DNA of 64,000 bases. Origin: Capitella teleta (taxonomy: Eukaryota; Annelida; Polychaeta; Capitellidae). Below are positions 1 through 10,376 of the stretch, in pieces. The DNA lies in the NCBI GenBank assembly GCA_000328365.1, contig KB296161.1, positions 590,502-654,501 of the forward strand. The letters run 5' to 3'. Each line of letters opens with the position of its first letter. The stretch's first letter is position 1. The notes under the pieces were generated by a model. It saw nothing but the letters and a program-made list of their open reading frames with translations. It was not told where the DNA came from and searched no databases. A program made the position numbers and the translations under genes.

Positions 1-398
1 CAGCAGTGATGGGCATTCGCAAACCTTCAGAAAAAGAAATACCGAAAATTAGCAACAAGTAGGTAACATTGACCCTCTTAAGCAAAAATCTTATTACTCG
101 GAAAAAAAAATCAAAGCTAGTACTTAAAGCTAGCCATGAGAGCGAGCCGCACAATCTGGGCATTGTTGGCGCATGAACGACAAAATAATGACAGCTCTCG
201 ACTTTCAGAGCACAGATCCCAGCGACCCCCTACAGCTGAAACCCCCCTCAGAAGACATCTGTTCTATTCCTCTTGGCTACTCAGGCATAGATCCTCACTG
301 CCTTCCCCTACCCCGCCCCGACCCCTCGGGACAATGGGCCTCGCAGGTGCTATGCTCAAACCCTCACCAAAAGAATTCGGGACCTGTTGAATGCATAC

Positions 399-822
399 CT
401 TGCGAGGATTGTAGTCTCTGAGCCAACGCATTGTGAAGCTGGTCGATGTATCTGATGGCTTCCTCAATCACAGTAACCTATAATGGACAAAGAGGAATGA
501 GTAAATGTTTGCATGCATGGTTTGGATTAAATTTAAATTCAAGAAATAACGTGTGGATATACTTAGTTTAATATTTTGTTACGTAAGAGTATAGTAATAT
601 CGTGACTGGTGAAACTGTGATGCAACTTACTTTGGAGATTTTTCCTTTGGATGCGACAGTTGGCACAATTTTCTGCAAGTTCCTGTACTCTTTCTTCTGC
701 AACCTCCTCTTGTGGGCTTTCTTGTACTTGCGTACAATTTTCTGCGCTGAAGAACACCCGCAAGATGACAGGGCAGTGTTGGTTTGCTGCAGTTGAGCCA
801 AGGTCTGCATTGGTCGCAACAT
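399..822 (-). CDS. Helix-loop-helix protein A, first two coding exons (3' end probably outside window)
   Basis: Exon 1 (822-631) encodes 64 residues from an MLRPMQ start. It ends with a lysine/arginine-rich segment and helix 1 (KKEYRNLQKIVPTVAS...ISK). A GTAAGT donor follows at 630-625. Exon 2 (477-399) follows a TATAG acceptor and encodes helix 2 (VTVIEEAIRYIDQLHNALAQ). It ends in phase 1 at a GTATGC donor. Introns fall at the same two places and phases as in genes B and C. The start was chosen because a minus-strand TATA box lies about 150 bases upstream and gene B also begins MLR. HLH proteins dimerise through the two helices and usually act in the nucleus. Here the basic region lacks the usual Glu (Lys in that position), so E-box binding is doubtful. 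A possible exon 3 acceptor lies near base 35 and would run off the window; alternatively exon 2 reads through to a nearby stop. I could not assign it to a named bHLH family. Confidence 0.72.
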
Positions 823-970
823 GATGAGAAGTTATCCAAGTGCACACGACGAGAAATCGACTAAGTCCGTTAGATCCGTTGGGATTCAAGAGTTGAATGA
901 CTGGTAACGGTCTCTTTGCGGTTCGTTTGGTATCGGCCAAGACGTTTTGGTAAAGTGTTCGGAGCTGGCC

Positions 971-980
971 CCTTATATAG
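971..980 (-). promoter_or_regulatory. TATA box of HLH gene A
   Basis: CTATATAAGG on the minus strand, about 150 bases upstream of the gene A start codon. This is compatible with a transcription start near 945 and a 5' leader of about 120 bases. Gene B has a similar TATA box at a similar distance from its start. Confidence 0.6.
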
Positions 981-1086
981 CCCTCGAGGGAACCAGCTGC
1001 TCTTCTGGCTAACATAACTGTTGACCAATCAGCGCGTTGGTATGTGGCCACGTGACCCGTTGCTCCACCCCCCTGCGTTCTCTGCG

Positions 1087-1452
1087 TTCCCATGCGAGGA
1101 TGCCGGCGCTTGGGTGAAGAGGCGCTTTAAATGGGGTGTTTGTCTATATTTACAATGCCTGAATGACGCTTATTCTACGGCATACCTTTACTCGAGGCTT
1201 TCCCACGCTCTCACAGGCAATCTCTTCAAGTGAAACCCCCGAACATCTGTCGTTCTTCGCCTTGTTTCTTTACAGCAAAGCCCAGATCTTCTTTTTATTA
1301 TGCAAATAATAGTTAACCATAAAAGTCCCGTACCATAACAGGAAGTTGGCGGACGTTCCCAGCCACTTGTTAGAGCCTTATTCCCCAACAGATGGGTCGG
1401 TAATCACTGAAAAGGTATAAAAATTAACTTTTTTTCGCGACATTTTCCCACA
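1087..1452 (-). promoter_or_regulatory. Three CSL/Su(H)-type sites upstream of gene A
   Basis: Minus-strand sites CATGGGAA (1094-1087), CGTGGGAA (1207-1200) and TGTGGGAA (1452-1445) lie 110-480 bases upstream of the gene A TATA box. The second and third match the YGTGRGAA consensus of the Notch effector CSL/Su(H); the first is a close variant. Clusters of such sites close to the promoter are typical of HES/E(spl) genes. Binding is inferred from sequence only. Confidence 0.45.
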
Positions 1453-1667
1453 AGTGCATGGCCTCAACCAAATAAATACACCCTTTGAATGACATAAGTC
1501 GCCGTAAAAATGACAGGCATTGCTTTAAATGACAGTAAATTCACTGCGTTCGCTAAACACAAGAGTTAAACGGTTTGTGTCATAATACCATAACTGCATA
1601 ACAGGACGTATACTGTCATATTTTGACGAATAAACATGAATTCCGACCTAGATCTCATCCATAGAAT

Positions 1668-1824
<157 letters not shown>

Positions 1825-2847
1825 CAAAAAAAAAAAAACAACAAAACATTGATCGAACAAAACTTGAAAATTGTTCAGTCCGTAATGCGTACACCCTATA
1901 CCTATACCGGCGCCCCTTGATTCACTCTGATTGCATTTCTATACATACCCCAACCAGGATCCGCATGAAAAAAATAAATAAGTACTACTTATAAAGTACT
2001 TTAACATCCAGCTTGGATTCAGATATTTTAAATTGATTCAATCAATCAATTGTCACGATTAAATTCCCCACCTCTGGCTGTGCCTCTAAAAGCACGCCAT
2101 AATTATGAATGCGCATTAATTAAGCATTTAATTAGTCAAATACTTGCATAGTGTCACCTGTACCTAATCGGTTTACCCATGGCACGTAACGTTTTTCTGC
2201 CCTTATTTAGATATAAGTATTTATAACAGATTGCCGGGAATTCTCGGCATCCGTCGGCAGATGCAATTTCTTGGAATTCCGTTAGAGCTGCAGGCCCCAC
2301 CTGTTAAGCGTAGCGTGCTTTAAGTTTTCTGCCGTTACTCATAGCTTTGAAGGGCGAATGACAGAGAGGGAGCGCCCCTTCTGAGGAGCAGGTGGTGCGC
2401 CACAATGCCCCGTTGTGCATACCCTCAATCGGCATGAGAAAATTCGACAGACAACCCGCCCCCACCTCCGAGTCGTCATGCTCCGTCACGCACGCCTGAG
2501 CTCACCTGAAGGGCGATTCTTCTAGGAATGAGAGCGAAGAATGCACGCGAAAAGACACCTGTTGGGGCTGTATTTTAAGAAACATCCACTCGGTAATTGG
2601 GGTTCCTAATTTACAGAAAATTGTGTAACTTGTAAACCCAGCGTAAACTTCATTTGCAAACCATATAGAAACAACCAAGCCAATCGAGAATGCGTCGATT
2701 TTTTAATCGCCGTACATTGTAGTTAGTTTATGCCAGCGCGACGTGTATACTAATACCTCATCAATGATAAATAATTTATTTATTTTATAAAGCGATCTTC
2801 CATTATAAGATGCTCAGAGGCGCTGACGGACATGAAGTCCACCTTAA

Positions 2848-2978
2848 GTGCAGCTATTATGCAACACTTCACTGAGTCCAATTCCCAATGCATGCCCTCC
2901 CTTTATCCCAATCCTATATACGGGGCAAGATAAGACGTATTCCCTGGGGCTCCTCAAGTGTCCATCTCGCGGGATTCT
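2848..2978 (+). repeat. Non-coding direct repeat, copy 1
   Basis: About 120-130 bases that match 6322-6440 in the same orientation. Shared blocks include ACTGAGTCCAATTCCCAAT, CTCCCTTT and ATTCCCTGGGGCTCCT or close variants. It has no open frame, and both copies lie upstream of gene A. It could be a duplicated regulatory module or a relic of a dispersed repeat. Confidence 0.6.
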
Positions 2979-4007
2979 GTTTGCAAAGCACATGTACTCA
3001 GTCAGTTATTGTTGGCCCATAAATTAACATTTTCCTTAGAATCGCATTTGAAACTTTGGATCATAACATAGGACGGAGTTGGCAAAGGATGCGATAAAAG
3101 TTCATATTATGTGTTCATATGGACAGGTTATTTGATCATAAATCCGTGTTTACGACTCACAATAATTATCGTAACTCCAATTTACAAGACATCGTAGAAT
3201 TCTGTTTTAATAAAGTGCGAATTCGACAATTATACTATATCCTATTTGAAACATCCCATAAAGGATTCGTGGGCGAAAAGGAGAACACGGTCAATAAAGC
3301 CTTCTGTGCGGCATATATAATGTAAAGTAAAGTTTTATTACCGGGGATAAATAAATACACGAGACAGTGTCCCATGTCGCATATTATCCCATACTTGACT
3401 TAAAATTTAAGATTTATCAAACAGTGCAATGTATGCATTGTCATACAATTTGGCAATATGTATAAGTAAATGCGTGCGTGCAAATGGTGCGATACTATAG
3501 TGTACAAAGATATTCGTTCTGGTGGCATTGGTCGCATCATGTCTGCTAATTCTTGGATGCACAATCCATCATTATTCCTGGATCATACAATGCGGATACA
3601 GTTGAAGCCACCCCATTTGTTCAATTGCGCGCGCAACTCCAAGCAAAGGTGACAACATTATCATTTACCTCCGTCAATAACTTTTCCGAAATCCTCCACA
3701 TGCAAAAAGCAGTTGGGCGAAAGGAAGAAAGAAAGAGAGAAAGAAACATCTCCTCCTTTCGCACATTCACTCCTCCAACACCTTTAATGGATCGTTAACG
3801 AGCTTTCAAAGGTGGGATGAGCAAAGGGCGTCGTCGTCGGAGCCCTTCCCCCGCTGCCATCTGCTCAGCATACCATACGTTCCTCATACGTGCAGCTGCA
3901 TCCACCTTTGCAGTGTAGAGCACCAGTCCTTTAATTCAATAAGCAGCTGGGTAACGGTCAAGGCAGATGAAAGGCCGATTGCTGACCATAACAGTACATC
4001 GATGGGC

Positions 4008-4080
4008 TGCAACTCACTTCAAAGCCCCAGGTGCTAAAGCCAGCATTTGATCTGGCTGCTTTGAAGCGCAATGAGTTGCA
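4008..4080. other. Multi-stem inverted repeat (hairpin) of 73 nt
   Basis: Three nested stems. TGCAACTCA pairs with TGAGTTGCA at the ends, CTTCAAAGC pairs with GCTTTGAAG inside it, and AGCCAG pairs with CTGGCT around an 8-nt loop. The arms are perfect, but there is a 12-nt bulge on the left and a 5-nt bulge on the right. It contains one CAGGTG E-box. It could be a structured RNA, a small palindromic element or chance. Confidence 0.5.
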
Positions 4081-6321
4081 CAATCGGAGTTACGTAATAA
4101 GTGGATTATGAACACCGCGCATGTGTATCAAAGAAGGTCTCTTCAATGGCGCTTACTGCATATTTCCCTTTTTAATTGAATGCTAATTATCTGATTAATT
4201 GATGAGCGTTATATTGCCGCGACACTTTTATTCAATGTGACCACATGCCCCCGATAAAAGGAGAGCATTGAGTACTGTATAAGAGTACTCAAAAACCTCT
4301 GTAATTCAAAGAGAACAGAGGAAACCACGCTATAATTATAATTAAAAGGAAAGAACGAAAAATACCTTTCGATTTTAACATGCCTGTATAATGTTATTAT
4401 TTACTACCTAACTAGTGATGGCAATTAAGATAAAGTGCATTGAATGCTGTAATGTACGAGCGCGAATTATACAACCCTCAAATCAACGCGCTCACTGTGA
4501 TTTATAGAATTACAGCGCTGCGTGTGATCGTGAGATAATTCATTCACCAAAAAGACTCCTTATCGCCAATCAATGACCTTTGCCAATGACCTTGCATCAA
4601 AACATAAAATTGTGTCATCCAGGTAGCCACAGGCACCCTTCTCCTCGCGTGCCCTGCCCTTCTAACCCCGAAGTCGGCAAAACCGTCATAAAAACCTCTT
4701 ACACTATAATCTGGAATATATCCACTCGTCTATACCTCTAATTGAGCAATTATGTATCTTCATCAAGTACTCTGATAGGATGTCATATGCACCATTGTTT
4801 CAGTGTCTATCCTTGATTTAGCAACAGGTATGCATCGGTGAGTACCTCTTCTTTAAAAACTGACATCACTACAACGGCTCCTCCCAAGATTCGATTGGTT
4901 TTTAACTTTTATCAAGCCTTATCTGCCCACAATAACAACCTGTCAGTAGGTGTTTTATCGAATAAATCTAGGATTTTCTTGTTGACATTTGCTCTTCAGA
5001 TCGGATTGTTTAGCACTGACAGTCATGGCCTAGCATCGAACAGGTGTCTTATCAACTAGTATTGAAGAATGGCTCAGTGTCACGGGATTCACCCCAATTA
5101 TCGCTCTGCGTGAGCGATAATACCAGGAAATACCCAATGGATTGGCCATGACATCTGATAAACCGATTGCAGCTCAAGGGAAGCTTAAGTTCTCTCTCTA
5201 ACTCGAAGGAAGATTAACTTAATTAAGTGGATATATTTTTTTCATGGACATGTTTACCCTGTACCTCAGATGGTTTACAACTCTTTAAAAAATATCAACT
5301 ATATGAGAGCCATTATTTTATGAATAAATGTATAGAGTTTCTCTATGGTAATAAAATACCAGGCACGCTGATTGGTTAAAGCTTCCGAATTTACCATTTT
5401 ATGTGTATATGTTTGCACTCTGGTTTAAAATAGGACTCAGACGTCTTGATTGGCCATTACATACGACAATAAATTGCGAGCTGAGCAATTACCTGACCCC
5501 CCCCCCTATTGCGTCACAATTCATTCCAGACCGTCTGACACTGCATAAAATCCCTTTCAATAATGTTGTTCGCTACATTTTTCCTAACGAGACTCGCTTT
5601 CTCTAGGTCGTGCAATTCAGGACGACCAATTACATTTTCTCATGCTCCTTAATTGAGCTAATTATCCCAATTATCTCGCCAGTAATGAGCCGTCGAAGGA
5701 AATCCAGCGGACTATCTTTTACTTGTACGATCCGTGCCGTCACGGATCTTTCAGGGTGACACGAGAGGGTAATTGCCCCCGGCAGGCATCGCAGTGGATC
5801 CTGCTTCAGCCCCCATCTTGTTCGGCTTTCCAATTAGACACGTGTCCCAGCTGTAATTCCTGCCACTGCGCATGCTTACTTTATGAAGGGGTCACGTGCT
5901 ACGCCGGAAGTGATGAGCACCGGGTAATATTTCATCGTGCCCTTTGGTGATCATTGTGATATATGAGACATTGGTCTCGCCATCCAGGTGATTGTTATTC
6001 TAAAAGACGTGTAACTTATCTGAATCGTGTATACGAAACGTGTACGAGCCATGTACAAAACGTTAAAATGTGACCTGTTTAACAGAGCATATCCTCGTCA
6101 AACCCCTGTGCTGGATTGTGATCTCGTGAGAATGCCTTGTTTGGAATTGGCACACAATTAACCATTAGCATGTACAAGGTAAGCATACAAGGACCGGGAA
6201 ATGAGGAATTCGACTGTATGCGTGCATGCATATTATGGGCACTCACGCAGTTAGCATCTAGTGGCTACGGATTGGATGCACTTTTATGATTAATACGCCG
6301 ACGGAGACGGAGCCACCGCAC

Positions 6322-6440
6322 GTGCACTTATTATGCGACGCCTCACTGAGTCCAATTCCCAATCTCCTCCCTTTCCAGCAATTCCCAATACGGAACCTGT
6401 TAACACGTGTTCCCTGGGCTCCTCGAGTGTCCTGTCCGCT
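6322..6440 (+). repeat. Non-coding direct repeat, copy 2
   Basis: Second copy of the 2848-2978 block, about 3.5 kb away and same orientation, with roughly 70% identity by eye. It shares the central CTCACTGAGTCCAATTCCCA and the terminal TTCCCTGGGCTCCTC blocks. Confidence 0.6.
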
Positions 6441-8936
6441 TCTGTGATCAAAGGGACCGAGTACAAATAACAAAAGCGTCTAATATCATTCACCGTTTCC
6501 ATAATCCCTATCAAAGCCAAACGCTGTTGCATATTTCACGATCTGCGCTGATCCGGACAGGGATCCGCGCATTAGCGATGCATGGATGCGTCCGCCTATG
6601 ACCCGACGCACCTGCATGGACTCACCTTGACAAAAGGACCGTGTGACGCTCAATTATTTATTGGCGTGTACTGCACATGACAATAGGACAGAAAGGGACA
6701 AAGCGCTCCCTTGATCAAGACTCCACAATTCATGAAAGTGATTCCACGAATGATTAATTTTGCATTGCATAATTGGTCTTTCGTTAATGTTGCCGTTCAG
6801 TGTTTTGTTGTTGTTTTTTTTGGGGGTATTTTTGCTATTTATTTTTCCTCAGATCGAATGCCAAAATCCAGGTACAACTTAACAGAGCCTAAAGAAGAAC
6901 TGCACATACACACACATGCATCTATAGATGCAGTTTTGTACAGATACGATATCCTCGATCAGATTATAATCCGTGGGAGAATGATTAGCGAAACAAAACC
7001 AAACGCCTTTATTTAGAGCATTTCGCGGAAGCCGAAGCAGTAAGCTGGAGCTGATCCACCGAATGGCGGGATGCAGAAGAGAGGGGCCTGCAGCGATGCC
7101 ATCTCCTGTCTCTCTTTGACTTGGCACCTGTGACATGTTTAGACAATCAGAAGCAATATTGTGCACCACGACAGGTGGGAAAAGGGCTTAGGAGCCTGGA
7201 GGCAAGGGTAATCCTCCGTCACACAATGGACACGCCCATTCGATCTGCGCTTCGCATTCGGCACTCAGTGCCAACACGCTTCATTACTGCCAATACCCGG
7301 CAATCTAGGTTCCCCTGTAAGATGACGTCATTCGTGGAACTCATCCTCCTCACACCAATTGGCGACATGCAGGGGCGAGATGAGTAAGAGAGATCAGCAG
7401 ATGCCGGTTGCCAATATTAACGACTGGCATCCATTTGCAGTGTAAACAGAAGCACGTGCGTCGGTGTCATCGCACGAAACACGTGGCCGGTGCCGGAACT
7501 TTCATTTCCGCCCGGATTCGTTTACATCCTGCAGGATATGTGCGTTTCTTTTAAAAGAGAAAAAAAAATCGATGATGCCATTGAAATGAAAATCAGGCAC
7601 ATGGCTTCGGGAGATGGGTGTCACTTGACCGCGCCTCCGGGCAATATGGAACCCCCGCCATCGACCCTGAAGGGCTTCGACGCAATGGGCTGCTAAAGTA
7701 ATTCATTACACCACTTTCTTTGCGTTTATATGACGTAATGATGAATTCGAAACGCAGTGAAATTGGCCACTTTGCGTTGAAATGGTGGCAGGTCGCGTTC
7801 CCCTTCTTTGCCGCTCATCAGAAGTCGGGGGTCACTCGAGGACCTGCTTCTGTTGGCCAATTGACCATTATGCCATTTACGCACCATGACATGCTAATAC
7901 CTGCATTCAGCAGCGTGGTCAAGACCTGACAGGTGTCTTTGACCTCATGCTATGCACATCACCAATATTTGACGATGTTTGCGTTGAAACATCAAATATC
8001 ATCAGCATATTTGCACCGAAGCTCTTGGCATAATATGCAAACAATTGGGACTGCATGTAGTTTACTAGTTGTCCCGATATATCGGCCACGAAGATGATTG
8101 TGGGAAAAGCACTTGGGATAATATACATGGAAGTTCAAACGATGTCGACACTGGCTTTTTCCCTACATGTCCCGGAAATTTGGAAATTACTGAATATTCT
8201 AGCTGTCTCTGGTATAATATACACGTCATCATTAAACCACTCGCTCACATTTCGGACGTGGTTAGGCTTCAATTGAATATAATTATGATTAATTGCACAA
8301 TTTTCTTGTTAAAGCAATGAAACATGCACAGAGCTACAGCAGTGTAGATTACTCTTCTCAGTTCGCCTTACAAATACACATATCTCCATAATTTCATAAT
8401 TCAAGTTTCTTTTTCATATCAAGATTACATATGCACATACATCGTGCTCGAGTATTTTAAAATTGCTGCTTTATAAATTTTAATCGCGTTAACCCTCTTT
8501 GATAGCGGTTACGATGAGTTATCTAATGATGACTAACAATAATAATCTAATGCTGGCTATTATAATTATTAACAGTACACGTTAAAGCTGTGCTAGAAAG
8601 ATACAAAAATACGGCATCACAATATATACTTTTATTCTCCGGAATGAACTGAAAACTTCAACAACATTTTCAAATGCACTCACTCACAAATCACTCTTGA
8701 AACAATTCACTTCAGATTATTGCACTATACAAAACATAATGATAATTTATACAAAAAATTGTACACCAACGTGTACACAATAATGCCATCTCCCGCCAGG
8801 AGGAATAAGTCAGTGTGTTACACACGCATGGACGGAATCTGTTTGTGGGAATGACTGATTCTAATCCTAAAAAAAAGAGAGATAATTTTTTATGAATATT
8901 GATGAGTGAATGGAAAAATGATGAACTTACCGAAAG

Positions 8937-10267
8937 CTATGATAGCCTGGACAATAGACTGAATAGAGGTGATTGATCTCCAGGCGAAGAGCAGGGGGCG
9001 TGCGCCATCAGTGGGGTTGAAGGGTTATCAGGAATGCACGCCATTCTGGATGATGTATTGACTGGAGACTGGGGGCTCATGGAGGAAGAGACATCGCTGG
9101 AATAGCTCTCGCTTCCTGAAGTCAAAGAAAGAGAAAGTTAATTTCCTTTTTCACACGCGCCTTATCTTTCCAGACTGCCGCACTTGTGATATGCTAATAA
9201 AGCCTAATAGCCCCCTAACGTTTTGTTTGTGGATGCAATTCACACCGACCCTGTGTGCTCGCATGTGGAGCTCACCCTCTCCTGAATTGCCCGGTGACAG
9301 CGTGTCACCCACCCCGCGACGATAAGTGCACGAACGTACAGGTGCAGAGCTAAAAAAGGAGCCCGCCTTCTTTCGGAGATCTTCGGCTGTTTCCGCTGAC
9401 ACCTGTCGGGGGCAGGGGTCAAAGCTGACATGCGGTGAGAAGGGGCTATCGCTGGCATATGGGAGCTCGAAGAATGGGCGCAGAGAGGCGTGCAAGCATC
9501 TGCGACTCTGAAGAAGAATGCCGGCTATCCCACACATGCTAACCATCTGCCCGCTATTCTTGGCATGCAGCCAGAAGAACCCCAATGAGAAGAATGCCCA
9601 CCGCAGGTGTATGTTAACAAGGGAGCGAGGTTCGATATAAGTATAAGGCCGAATACGTTCCTTTAAAATAATCGTATTATGAAATTATTCTCACCTGATG
9701 AATCCGATGCGCTTCCTTGCAGCCTCTCGGATAAAGCCTGATGCAGCTCATCGATGTATTTGATTGCCTCCTCAATCACGGTCACCTGGAACAACAAACA
9801 ACCGTTACAATGGTTGCCATGGTGACAATAATACCTGCGCCAAAAAGTCAATGAATGTTAATTTATGCAGGTAGGCTGCGAGACTCTCCTTACACGTATT
9901 ATATATTATATTTACATGACACTGTGACACTTATGGCAGGTATATATGCTCAGTGCTATACAAAGTTTGCTTTCATGTTGACCCTGCAGCAATCGATAGC
10001 CGCGTGAATTTATAAGCATCGCTAAGACTCCGAGATTGACATGAAGGCAGTCGCCATTTTGTTTACCTTCGAGACCCGCTCTTTGGCTGCAACGGACGGA
10101 ACGATGGCTCTGAGCTTCAGGTATTCTCTGCGCTGAATCTTCTTCAGTTGAGCCTTGCGGTACTTCCTGGCGATCAATCGGCGTCCTTCGCCGGCAGCAG
10201 TGAGGCTCCTTGGTGCTTGGACTGGCGGAGTGAACGGGGCGAGGGGGCGGTTGATTTCTCGCAGCAT
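8937..10267 (-). CDS. Helix-loop-helix protein B, complete, 156 aa, three exons
   Basis: Exons are 10267-10067 (67 codons), 9785-9695 and 9115-8937, joined in phases 0 and 1. Splice sites are GTAAAC/TTCCAG and GTGAGA/TTCAG. The protein begins MLREINRPLAPF. Its basic/helix 1 segment spans roughly residues 30-60 (RKYRKAQLKKIQRREYLKLR then IVPSVAAKERVSK). Exon 2 carries helix 2 (VTVIEEAIKYIDELHQALSE). The 60-residue tail is rich in Ser and Pro and ends SLLSRLS. The start was chosen at 10267 because the TATA box at 10369-10376 lies inside the longer open frame, which rules out upstream Met codons. Presumed role: nuclear HLH dimerisation factor. Lys replaces the conserved basic-region Glu, so it may act as an Id-like inhibitor or bind a different site. 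A GTAAGT directly after the stop suggests a 3' UTR intron. Confidence 0.82.
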
Positions 10268-10368
10268 CTTGGTCGGTGATATATCCTCAATTACACAGGT
10301 GTATTGCAGTTGCGTTGTTCGCTGTGGGCAGCTGTTCTGAACATGGAAGCGCGGAAAGAGATGCGAGT

Positions 10369-10376
10369 CTTTATAT
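10369..10376 (-). promoter_or_regulatory. TATA box of HLH gene B
   Basis: Minus-strand ATATAAAG about 105 bases upstream of the chosen start codon. Immediately upstream (10386-10400) are two CAGATG E-boxes ten bases apart, with further CAGATG at about 10517 and CACCTG at about 10598. E-boxes of this type are used by proneural bHLH factors. Confidence 0.6.

Larger units (their letters stand above)
1900..8936. other. Gene-free region upstream of gene A
   Basis: No convincing exon on either strand. It is AT-rich with many CpGs. It contains about 11 CACCTG/CAGGTG E-boxes, CSL-type sites near 8098 and 8845, the 2848/6322 duplicated block and the 4008-4080 hairpin. All open frames here are short and lack domain similarity. 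It is the likely regulatory DNA of genes A and B and the 3' flank of gene B. Confidence 0.6.
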
